Assembly: GCA_022376515.1 (NCBI GenBank)
Contig: WTXI01000012.1
Location: 744,001-808,000, forward strand
DNA: 64,000 nt
From: Lactifluus volemus
Lineage: Eukaryota; Basidiomycota; Agaricomycetes; Russulales; Russulaceae
Direction: 5' to 3'
Shown here: piece after piece, positions 45,736 through 57,000 of the stretch
How positions within the stretch are numbered: position 1 is the first letter of the stretch
Layout of the letters: every line of letters begins with the position of its first letter
Notes under the pieces: generated by a model
Told to the model about the DNA's origin: nothing
Seen by the model: only the letters and a program-made list of their open reading frames with translations
The model's database searches: none
Made by a program: the position numbers and the translations under genes

Positions 45736-48700
45736 TTAATGAGGCGTGGTGAAAGTTCGTGTGTGCGGTGGCGCATAATGTTCCATTCCACTAGGACTCG
45801 TCGGCGTGACTCTGTACTCTGACTGACGATAGTCGGTGGCATCGTCACGAGCGACGCAGCAGCCGTACTCAAGTCTGCTGCCGGTGGCGGCGGCGGGGAC
45901 GGCGGTGTAACACTGACGTGCGTTTAGGGCAGAGGAATCGGCAAGCCTCCTTCGGGCGAATGTTGTCGCGTCTGAGCCTGGGATTGCGCCTGCGTGACCG
46001 TACGCGTCTGCGTCTGCGTCGAGCCACTCGTGGTATCCTCAGACTGTACAGACTGAGACAATAAAGAGAGAGGTGAAGTCTGAGACGTGAACGAACGCGC
46101 CGTTTGGAGCTGGGCCTGCTCGGACGACGAGGATGAAGCGCTGCGCGCACGTGCAGCTGCGCTACCACTTCTCGGCTCTTCCTGCTGCTCCGCCTGTCCC
46201 TCTGCTCTAGCTCTCATCCGAGCAGATACAGCAGCTGCAACCGCAGCCGCTGCAGCCGACGAAGATGATACCGATGAACGACCCGTATCACTCTCGAGCG
46301 TCCGCGCGCGCGCACCCCCGGTTCGTCTCAACGACCCAAGACCAGTGCCGGCGACCCCTGGCACGCCAAAAGTATGATTCTCAGGATTACTCAGCGCGCC
46401 GTCGCTCGCTGACGCCTCCGACGATTCTCCACCCGACAACCGAACCGCACCGGGAGAACCGGGCGCACGCCCTAGTACGAGTTCGATGCTAGATCGCGAT
46501 GCGCCACCGATACTGTGTATGAGGCTCTGTGTCCGCGTGCGCCTCGGCGCAAGCGACACGCTGGCCGCCGAGACGTGTGAATTATGTCGAGAACTGGCGC
46601 CACTGGCGCCACCCGTGCCTCCGGATCCAGAACTGGTATGCCGCGAACGAGAGCGAGATCTGAAGGCGCCACTGATCCTAGCGAGCGAAGCCGCGCTGCC
46701 ATTCCGCGATCCGAGAAGGGAAGCTCTCGGACTTGGTTGCGACGATGGTGCCGACAGCAGACCGACTGAATCTTCACGCTCGCGCGCCTCGAGTGAGCCA
46801 TCGGGCGACGGTTGACCTGAGCGTGGCGGGCGATCATCTTCCCGGTCTGATTCTGGGACTGGGTCTGAACTGACGATGCTCGTGCGCAGATGTCGAGCGT
46901 GGTGAACGCGGTGATGTTCCTCGAATGCTGATGGAGGAGGTGGAGGACGCGTGGCCGTGACGCCACCTGCTGGAGTAGGGGAAACTGGGACGCTGCCTGC
47001 GCGCTGGCGTGTGCTCGTGCCGGCTGCAGGGTGCCGTGGAGGCATGGGCATTCCACCGCGCGCGTGTTCTTGCGGGCTTGGCGCGGACGAACTAGGAGCG
47101 GCCGCCGAGACGGGTGAACGAGGTGAAGGCGATGAAGAAGTGGTGGCCGTCTCTGCGTTACCCGTGCTGCGCGCGTCGTGTGACTCACGTGTCGAAGTGC
47201 TCTTGCTCTGCGGTGTAGCAGTTGTCCGGGAGAAAGCAAACGGAGGCGAACCCGTGGACGACATGCTTCCTCCGCGTGCCGGGTGACGAAACGCGAACGG
47301 GTAATGGCTGGGTATGGGGTGTCCGAGGCTCTAGAGTGAGTTTGACGCACGACCAGAGAACGAGGATGGATCTTCGCTTGTGCGGCGTCGGGTCTCCTCC
47401 TCCTCTTCATCCTCCTCTTCTACCTCTTCCTCCACCTCGTCCTCAACGTGCACCACAATGTCACCCTCTTCATCTTCCTCCTCGCCACCATGTTCACCTC
47501 CTTCGCCCTCTATCAACCCAGGCGATGGCGGGAACGGAATCTGTTCCTTCTCGCTGCTATCCCTCGAACCAGACCCAGTGAAAGGATAAGGCAGGGTCTT
47601 GATAGGCGCTTTGCCTCCCTCTGTCGTCTTCGTTTCCTGCAGATGAGCCTCCGGTGGCGATGCCGTGACGAGTCCGGGGACATCAACCTGGCTGCTCCTG
47701 CGCGACTGAGGGCTTTCAAACAGCTCCCGCGAGAGCATGCCCCTGCGCGCCGGCTGCGGCTGGGCCGTAACGCCAAGACCAACTGCAGCAAAGACCTTCT
47801 CGATACCCTCGAAACCGCCCTCGGAGTGCTGACCAGCGGTCGTCGTCTGTGTCGTGCGCGGCGCGCGAAGCGTGAGACAAAATTCATACGCTTCCAGCAC
47901 GCGCAGGAGTGTACATTCTTTCCAGATCCACGGAAGCATCTCGGCACCACCACCAGCGCCCATGCCGCCAATCTCAGACTTTTCGCTGTAAATTGAGGCC
48001 GTGCGGCCAATTTCCGCCTCCTCCCAGCGTGTGCGGGGCCCACAGAGCCCTGCGCAGCCATACCCGCTGAACGTCCAGAGACCGACCCTGCGCGAACCTT
48101 TAACCCTCGAGTTGAGAGAGGCAGAGAGAGAAGAAACGTACCAACTAAGCAGGAGGACGAGGGTCCTCCAGGCCGCCCAGGCGGCATTGGCAATCAACAC
48201 ACCTTTGGCGTAGCCAGAAAGTGCGCCCGTGCCAGTATTGAAAAACGTTCCGTCTCGCTGCGTGATACTCGGATCAACATCTGGGAGCGATAACCCACCA
48301 GGGAAACGCTCAGGACTGAAGAACGTGAGGAGGAGCGCGAGGGCCAAGCCTGCACGCGGGAGGAGTGTCGCGATCGTCGGGAAGTTCTGGGAATAAAAAT
48401 AGCACGTCTCTGCGATCGCGTCGCGCAGCGAGCCCTCAGCGGATGGGAGAATAGCGTTCGAATTGACGTGGGGGAAAGCCGAGCTGCGGACGTGTTGGAA
48501 GAAGCAAAAGTGGGTGTAGGACGCCATGGAGGCCACATTGAAAGCTGGGGAAGATAAATAAATGGGCAGGATGACAGGACGACCTGAAACAATTATCTGT
48601 CTAGGGAGGAAGCTTGCAAGAGGGACAGATAGGGAACTCACGAAAGCGCCAGCGACGGTAAAAGGAGTAGATGAGCTCGTAGCCAAGCAATACGCCGAAT

Positions 48701-49642
48701 ATCCAGATGGTCCAGCATGCAATGTAGGCGACAGCGCCAAAGACCCAGTTGCGACCAGAACCGGGTACTCCGGGGTGCGTCGGGATTCGGAAACTTTGCT
48801 ACTCTAGCGACCTCAATTAACGGCAAAACAAAGAAAATAAATAAATTTCGGGACTCACTCGATCAAGATAAAGATGGCATTAAAATCGAGAAAAGTTTGA
48901 ATCGGGACGTGGGCAAAGACAAGGAGAGGAAAGAGGTAAAAGTGGAGGCGAGATTTCCAGGACGGATCGCGCAAGAGTTCGAGGTGCAATCCGGGTGCGC
49001 GAAACTTGGGCGGATCCGCAATGGCGGCGCGAAGGCGGGCATCCGGTGTCTGTCGAAAAGAAGAAAAAGAAACAAGCGTGGGCGAGGGTGCTCCTGCTCT
49101 GCAGTACGACCGACGGGACACGAAAACGGAAGGGCGGGAGCGATGTAAGAGACACTGCTTACCCGCGTCGTCGTCACACCGTGCTGACCCGAACCACTCG
49201 CACCACCACCACCACCACTGACACGACCACCGGAACCACCAAGTCCAGAAGGAGCACTGGTACCGGTACCGACCACGCTAGAATCTTGCATGCTGACGAT
49301 ACGAACCGACCGCGGCGTCGGTTTTCGACCTCCCACGAAAGCCAAAGTTGGGGTCTGAGCCGAGCTGCTGCCGCCTGGCGCAAGATCGAAAGCGGGGTCG
49401 CCGGTGCTGGCCCCACCCCCGCTGAAGACGTGGGTGGTGCTCAGGGAGTGGAGCGTAGAGCCCGGAGCGGGAGGTGGAGGTCGTTTGGGGAGCCAGGATG
49501 GGTAACCTTCTATGGAGCCGTTCTCGCGATTGTCGTTATTGTCGTTGTGGCCGCCCTGTAGAGAGGCAGAGGCGGTCGGCGTCGATGAGACCACGCTTGA
49601 GCGACGGTGCTGACGGGCCGGTTCTTGTTCATTAATTTGCAA
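45736..49642 (-). pseudogene. Polytopic membrane protein gene 3a
   Basis: ATG at 49640-49642. The best preserved copy of the family. The N-terminal exon (to about 49165) is intact with YPSWLPKRPPPPAP; the next exon (about 48890-49080) encodes LHFYLFPLLVFAHVPIQ, a membrane helix; further hydrophobic segments are near 48700, 48500, 48330 and 48130-48230. The tail contains the acidic run near 47400-47440 and a long Ser/Arg/Pro/Gln-rich part. Lesions relative to copy 4a: one extra base near 48775, TAG at 47331-47333, TAA at 45924-45926 and an 11-bp loss near 45806. Five or six membrane spans and a roughly 500-residue cytosolic tail are inferred. Confidence 0.7.
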
Positions 49643-49929
49643 TTTTTACGGTGCTCTCTAGCCACATGTCATACAATAAAACAAGCACCACTCACCGCTC
49701 TCCTGCTCCTACACCTGGCTCACGGTCTCATACCTACCCTGAGCCTCGCGTGCGCTCGGCCTGCCAATCCCAAAGCCGAGCAACAGTTTCTGCAGCAGCC
49801 CGTGTCCCTTCCTACCGGGAATCCCACCCTCCTCGGCCTCATCGTGATCGAGTGAGCGCCTCCTCCGCTCCTCTCTAGCGCGAAGGGACTTTATTTTTAT
49901 TTATTATATTACTAGGATCGATTTCTTGT

Positions 49930-52900
49930 AAGGCAGCACGTGGGAACGCCAAAACGTATGAACTTCAGTCAAAACGTATGAACTTCATCAGCGCGCCCTC
50001 GCTCACTGACGCCTCCGACGATTCCCCACCAGACAACCGAACTGCGCCGGGAGAACCGGGCGTGCGCCCTAGTTACAAGTTCGATGCTAGATCCCAATGC
50101 GCCGCCAATACTGTGTATGAGGCTCTGTGCGCGCGTGCGCGAGCGACACGCTGGCCACCGAGACGTGCGAATTGTATCGAGAACTGCCGCTGCCCGTACC
50201 TCCGGATCCAGAGCTCGTGTTCCGCGAGCGAGAGCGAGATCTGAATGCGCCACTGATCCTGGCGAGCGAAACCGTGCCGCCATTCCGCGATCCGAGAAGG
50301 GAGGCTCTCGGACTTCATTGCGACGAAGATGGGGACAGGAGACCAACTGAATCTTCACGCTTGCGTGCCTCGAGCGAAGGTTGACCTGATTTCGGCGGGC
50401 GATCTTCTTCGTGATCTGATTCTGGGAGTGGTTCTTGAGCTGACGGTGCTCGTGCGCAGGTGTCGATGGTGGTGATGGTGGTGATGTTCCTCGAATGCTT
50501 GTTGCCGTGATGGAGGTGGAGGACGCGTAGCCGTGAGGCCACCTGCTGGAGTCTGGGAAACTGGGACGCTGTCCAGCGGTGGCGTGTGGTCACGGCCGTG
50601 CCGCTGCGAGGTGGCTTGGAGGCATGGGTGTTCCACCGCACCCATGTCCCTGCGGGCATGGCGTGGACAAACTCGGAGGGGCTCACAAGACTGGTGAGCC
50701 ACCTGAAGGCAATGAAGTAGTGGCCTTTCATTACCCGTGCCGCGTGTCTCGTGTGACTCACGTGTTCAGGTGCTCTTGCTCCTTGGTGTAGCGGCTGTCA
50801 ACGAGAAGGTAAACGGAGGGAGCCCGTGAACGACATGCTTCCTCCGCGTGCCGGGTGACGAAACGCGAACGGGTAACGGCTGGGTATGGGCTGTCCGAGG
50901 CTCGAGAGTGAGTTTGACGCACGGCTGGAGAACGATGGCTTGTGCAGCGTCGGATCTGCTCTTTCTCCACCTCATCCTCAACGCGCACCACAATGCCATC
51001 CCCTTCATCTTCCTCCTCGCCACCATGTTCTCCTCCTTTGCCCTCTATTAGCGACGGTGGGAACGGAATCTGTTCCTTCTCGCTGCTATCCCTCGAACCG
51101 AACCCAGCGAAAGGATAAGGCAGGTTCTTGATCGGCGCTTTGCCTCCCTCTGTTCATGCAGATGGGCCTCTGGTGGCGACGCCGTGAGTCCATGGCCATT
51201 AACCTGGCTGCTGATGCGCGACTGACCCTCCTTCAGACTCGGACTTTCAAACAGTTCCCGCGGGAGAATGTCCCTGTACACCGGCTGCAGCGACGTCGCA
51301 ACGCCAAGACCAACCGCGATACCCTCAAAAACAAAGCCGCCCTCGGAGTGCTGGTCAGCGGCTGTCGTCTGCGTCGTCCGTGGCGCGCGAAGCGTGAGAC
51401 AAAAATTCGTACGCTTCCAGCACGCGCAGCAGGGTGCATTAGCCCACGGAAGCGTCTCGGCGCCGCCACCACCACCCGTGCTGCCGACTTCAGACCTTCC
51501 GCTGTAATTCGAGGCCATCGAGGCCGTCCGACCTATTTCCGCCTCCTCCCAGCGTGTGCGGAGTCCTCCGCAGCCATACCCGCTGAACATCCAGAGATCA
51601 ACCCTGCGCGAACCTTCAATCCACAAGGATGTTGAGTTGAGAGAGAGAAGAGGAAACGTACCAGCTAAGTAGAATGACGACGGTCCTCCAGGCGGCCCAG
51701 GTGGCATTGGCAATCAACACAACTTTGGCATAGCCAGAAAGTGCACCCGTGTCAGTGTTGAAGAAAGTTCCATCACGTCGTGCGATGCTCGGATCAACGT
51801 CAATAACCCACCTTGGGGCTTGAAGAACGAGAGGAGGAGCGCAAGGCCAAGCCTGCGCACGGGAGGAGGGCCACGATCGTCGACAAGTTCTGGGAATAAA
51901 AGTAGCACGTCTCTGTGAGCGCGTCCCACAGCAAGCCCTCGGAAAACGGGAGGATGGCGCAGATCGGAGGGTGGCATTGGAGTTGACGAGTGGGAAGGGC
52001 GAATTCCGGATGTGCTGGAAGAAGCGAAAGCAGGTGAAGGACATCATGGAGACCAAGTTGAGAGCTGGGGAAGATAAATTGATGGGCAAGATGACAAGAC
52101 GACCTGAGATGATTACTTACCTGAGGGGAGGTGTGCAAGATGACGAAACGGGGACTCACAAAAGCGCCATCGACGGTAAATGAGCTCGTAGCGAAGCAAG
52201 ACGCCGAATATCCAGATGGTCCAGCATGCGGCAGCGGCGCCCAAGACCCAGTTACGACCAGAACTCACTTCGGAGGCATCGGGGTTCGGAAACTTTGCTA
52301 CTCTAGCGACCTCAATACTAATACTGCTAAAACAACACATAAATAAATCGAACTCACTCAATCACGATAACGATGGCGTTGAAGTCGAGAAATGTTTGAA
52401 TCTGGACGTGGGTAAAGACGAGGTGAAAGTGGAGGTGAGATTTCCAGGACGGATCGCGCAAGAGTTCGTGTGCGATCCGGGTCCGCGATGGCGGCGCGAA
52501 GGCGGGCATCCGGTGTCTGTCGAAAAGAATAAGAATAAAAAGCGTGGGCAAGGGTGTCCCTGCTCTGCAGTACGACCGCCGGGACACAAAAACGGGAGGG
52601 TGGCGGTTGCTTACCCGCATCGTCGTGACACGTGTTGACGTGTACCACTCGCACCACCCACTCCAACACTACTCACACGACCACCTGAACCACCAAGGCC
52701 GGTAGCACCGGTACCAGTACCTGCCACCTAGAATCTTACATGCTGACGATACGGATGGACCGCGGTACCGGCTTTCGACCTGGCGTATGCGTCCAGTGCA
52801 GCGTGTTGCACCGCCAGCTCAAGAGAAGGAGGATCACCACCTGGCGCTGCTGAGGGTGTGTGTGGTGTATAGAGAACGGCGGGAGGAGGTTATCTGGGGA

Positions 52901-53000
52901 GCAAGGAGGGGTAACCTTCGCTCGACTCATTCTCGCGATTGCCTGACAAGAAGAAGCCCGCTGAGGTCGGTGAGGGCGGGCCGGTTCTCGCTCTTGCGGG
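49930..53000 (-). pseudogene. Polytopic membrane protein gene 3b, 3'-truncated
   Basis: Same truncation point as 2b (CGCCAAAACGTATGAACTTC near 49950, with a short local duplication of AAAACGTATGAACTTC at 49951-49988). The N-terminal exon is decayed with the same RIVSM-TAA change as 2b. Exons with membrane segments lie between 51700 and 52600, and the frame shifts at the same 10-base deletion after SPPEAHLH as in 2b and unit 1. The shared lesions show that the b copies were already broken before the units multiplied. Confidence 0.7.
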
Positions 53001-54087
53001 GCTCGTCTTCCCGCCACTTGAAACGCTTGAAAGGCAGTTTGGCCTTCAAATTTGTTTATTTGTCTCTTCCTTTCCTTTGTTCTTTTTTTCCCCGAGTCAT
53101 TCTCCTCAACGTCGCTTCCATGGCAAAAGTTACTGGTCTAATCATGACTTGTTTGCCTGCAATATAACTGTCTAAAACCACTTCCGGTTTTTTCGGTAAA
53201 AAGCCTTCCTCGTCGACTCTCAACGTGCTCTCCTCCGCACCTATTTTTGCTTACTCTACCATATCCATAACTCTCCTTTCCTCCATGTCAACTCAAGCAC
53301 CATCCTCCCATCCGCTGAAGGCACACGCAATACATTTATTCCTAGAACCTTTTGACGATCTGACTCTGCGCGCACACTTGGTCATTGTGCTCCTCCTCTC
53401 ATTCTTTCCCTGGTGAGTTATTGTTTCCTGATGTTGATCCGAGTATTGCGCGACAGAAGGGAGCGTCCGCACGTATCACAAAGGATAAGAAAAACAAATA
53501 GGAGCTCAGTTGATCAAGAAAGAAGCCGAGAAGGCTTGCACTGTCACATGGGCAAAACGAGGTGAGGAAAATGTATTCGTCAATGGAGGTCTTACAGGAC
53601 GAGTTGCGAAACTTAGGCAGGTCTGCGATGGTGGCGCGCGTTCAGCCAATCCAGTCTACTGGAACTGATTATCACGTTCCCAGCTCTGATACAAACCACT
53701 TTCATCACCAACACAATCACCTGAACCAGCACCAGCACCAGTACAGCCATACTAGAACCTTGCGATTCTCATGAGGTAGACAAAGTCTTGCATAGATTTG
53801 CGTTCCCTAATGACAGTGAATTGCGAATGGTGCGATAGCTGTCTGCTTATTATACTGGGCAGCGACATCGGCAGTTATTGTGGTTGGGTAAGGCTTAAGG
53901 CAAATATCCTGCTACATAATATCTGTACTCCTTGTCGTTACGAGTAGCGCTACGATGCCTGGCCAGAGCTGAGAATGAATCACTTTCCAAAAATTGTCGG
54001 GCTGTGCACCTCAACCCTAGTATAACTGCCACCCTTCTTGAGACCTGATTCTCTGTCGCCCAACTACTTTCCTACTATTCCTCTCAG
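53001..54087. promoter_or_regulatory. Upstream region of receptor 4 with membrane-gene relics
   Basis: Homologous to the regions before receptors 2 and 3: inverted membrane-gene exon 4-5 relic at about 53370-53470, minus-strand exon-2 relic from 53546, then the conserved leader with the CACCAGCACCAGCACCAG stretch (about 53724-53741) and a pyrimidine-rich tract before the ATG. No TATA box recognised. Confidence 0.5.
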
Positions 54088-57000
54088 ATGTCAAGCTCTA
54101 TACCAACTCCATCTCGTGGCTCTATGTCCTCCACAACACCTTCCTCTTCTAACTTTCACTTGATCTCCAAGGCCTTGTCCGACTATGCAAAGCAGACAGA
54201 CATAGATCTCACAACAAATCCATTCGCCGACCAGTTTCATAGTTGTGACTCTGCCGAGGCTATTTCTGAGCTACTTCAAGACAGAGTAGAGGCGTTCAAA
54301 GCTTATCGGAACGAACATCGCAAATTGATCAAGTGCCTCAACCCCGTATTCCAGTTCCTCCATGCATTCAAGTTCTCTACCACCCTTGGCGATGCCGTGA
54401 GCAATCATGCACCAAGTGGATCCTATTTTTATTATAACTTTACGCTTCACCATTCAGGTACCATTTCCACCTGCGAAAGCAGTCTTTGTCGGCCTCGATG
54501 TCCTCCTCCAAGTATAGATCTCCTTCACCTGTCTTGACATCCTCCTCATATCTGAATCAATCAGGCAGCCTCCAGTGTCAGTGCAAGCTATGATGCACTC
54601 GTTCAAATCTTTGACCGCGTCGGCAATTTCCTGAAACGCCTCCAAATTTATGCCAAGATCCCGTTTACACCACCGATGATCGATATCATCGTTCAGATCA
54701 TGCTCGAAATACTTTCGGTGCTCGCCCTGACAACAACGGAGATAAAGCAGGGTCGCTTCAGTAAGTAGATTCTCCCTCCAATTTTCGTCATTTTTTAGAC
54801 ATTCTACAGAGAAATTCGTAAAGAAAGTATTTCGAGAGAGCAAGATTGAAAATGTGTTACAAAAACTGGCTCAACTCATCGAAGAGGAAACCCGCATGGC
54901 TGCAGCCCTGACGCTGCAAGGGGTCCTAGAAAGCAATGCTAAGGCCGAAATCAACAGTACGCAACACTTGCATGACCGCTTGCTTGACGTCCTGAACAGT
55001 CCTGTTAGACATCTTAGTTTGGCTCTCCGCTCCAGATCCATCAAAAAATCACGTCATTGCGCGCGAACATTGTCACGACGGGACAACCAAGTGGTTTGTC
55101 CAAGGTGTCTTTGAGGAATGGAGATCGACAGGATCACTGTTGTGGGTCCATGGTAAACGTGGGTCGCTGTCCGAATTGCATCCCTACACCTGCTAATGGC
55201 TGCCTATGACCCAATCACGTAGCGGGCTCAGGGAAGAGTGTCTTGTGGTATGTGTCATACAAATTACGTCATGACAGCCTTATCGAATTTGTCGACCAGC
55301 TCCATGATCGTTGAAGCATCGAAAGCCATTTCCGACGCCGAGTCATCCTTGACAGCATATTACTATTTCGATTTCCGAGATACCGCAAAGCAGGACATCC
55401 GTGGCCTACTCACTTCTCTCCTTACCCAGCTCAGCACCAAATCCGATCGCTGCGGCAGTATTCTTTCTCATCTATATTCAAGGCACGACTCTGGATCGCA
55501 GCAGCCTGGTAATGACGATCTCAAGCAATGTTTGGTGGAAATGCTCCAACTCCACGACAGTCCCACGATTTACATTATTGTGGACGCCTTGGATGAATGT
55601 CCAAACACATCAGGAGTCGAGCCCCCTCGTGCACAGGTCCTGAAACTTGTAAATGAACTTGCCAGGTTACGCCTCACAAGTCTTCGTATATGTGTTACGA
55701 GTCGTACAGAAGCCGATATCATACCTACTCTTGAGCCTTTGTCCTCCCACTGCGTGTCTCTTCATGATCAGGATGGACAAAAAGAGGCCATTAGCGACTA
55801 TGTCAAATTTGTTGTCCACTCGGACCAATGGATGAAGAAATGGAGAATTGAGGACAAAGAGCTAGTCATTGATACACTTCTGCGAAAAGCTGACGGAATG
55901 TGAGTTGTTACTTGACACAACCTCACACGTTATTTATGCGGCGCAAATAGGTTTCGATGGGTTGCTTGCCAGCTAGAAGCACTGCGGGATTGCCTCCCAG
56001 CAAGTCTTCGTGATGCTCTGCGTGAATTACCCGAGACTTTGGATCACACGTACGAGCGTATTCTGCAAGGGATCAAACCAAGAAATCGAGAATATGCTCA
56101 TCGGCTTCTGCAATGCATTACTGTGTCGATTCGTCCTCTTCATGTCGAGGAGCTCGCAGAAGTCCTTGCGATTCGCTTTGATGCCGGGAAGCCCCCGGAG
56201 TATCATTCCGATTGGCGCCTGGAGGATGCTCAAAAAGCACTTATACTCGCATGCTCAAGTCTAATCTCGGTTGTCAGCGTTGATGGGTCACGAATCGTCG
56301 AATTTTCCCATTTCTCCGTCAAGGAGTTCTTAACATCCAATCGCCTTTCCCAAGACCTCTCCCCCTATCGTATTCTTCCCCAGCCTGCACATACGATTCT
56401 CGCACAGGCCTGCCTCTGTGCGCTACTCCGACTAGATGACAAGGTCGACAAGAGCAGCATGACGAATTTCCCACTTTCCATCTATGCCGCACAGCACTGG
56501 GTCGAGCATGCACGGTTCGAGAATGTGTCGTCAAGCATTCAAGAACTTATGGAGCACTTATTTGACCCAGAAAGGCCACACTTCGCAATATGGGTGTGGA
56601 TATACGACATCGATCAGCCTTGGGATTGGGTGGAACACATGTCGAGCGAACAGCCATCACAACCCGAAGCAGACGCTTTGTATTATGCGGCGCTGTGTGG
56701 TCTCCATGGCGTTGTGGAACACCTGATCTCGAGCTGTCCTCAGGACATCAATTCCAATCGAGGCACCAATGGCACACCATTACATGCTTCCCTGTCGAAG
56801 GGTTATTTCGAAATCGCACTGGTATTGCTTAAGCACGGTGCTGATGTAAATGCCCTTAACCACTGGGGCGTGAGCCCGTTGGACTTCGCGTCATCCAGGG
56901 GACGTCGTGACATTGTAGAGTTTTTATTGAACACGTACGCAAATGACAATTTACAAAATAATTGCGAGGTCCCGATGAACACACCTTCAGGGAATGGAGA

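Larger units (their letters stand above)
39153..53545. repeat. Segmental unit 3 of the array
   Basis: About 14.4 kb: receptor 3, membrane gene 3a and truncated copy 3b. Gene order and spacing match unit 2 closely. Confidence 0.85.

Noticed and set aside
47222..47581. Plus-strand ORFs within the membrane genes (for example 119 codons here and the homologous frames in other units)
   Set aside because: They are shadows of the Ser/Pro-rich minus-strand coding region and their ends vary between units.
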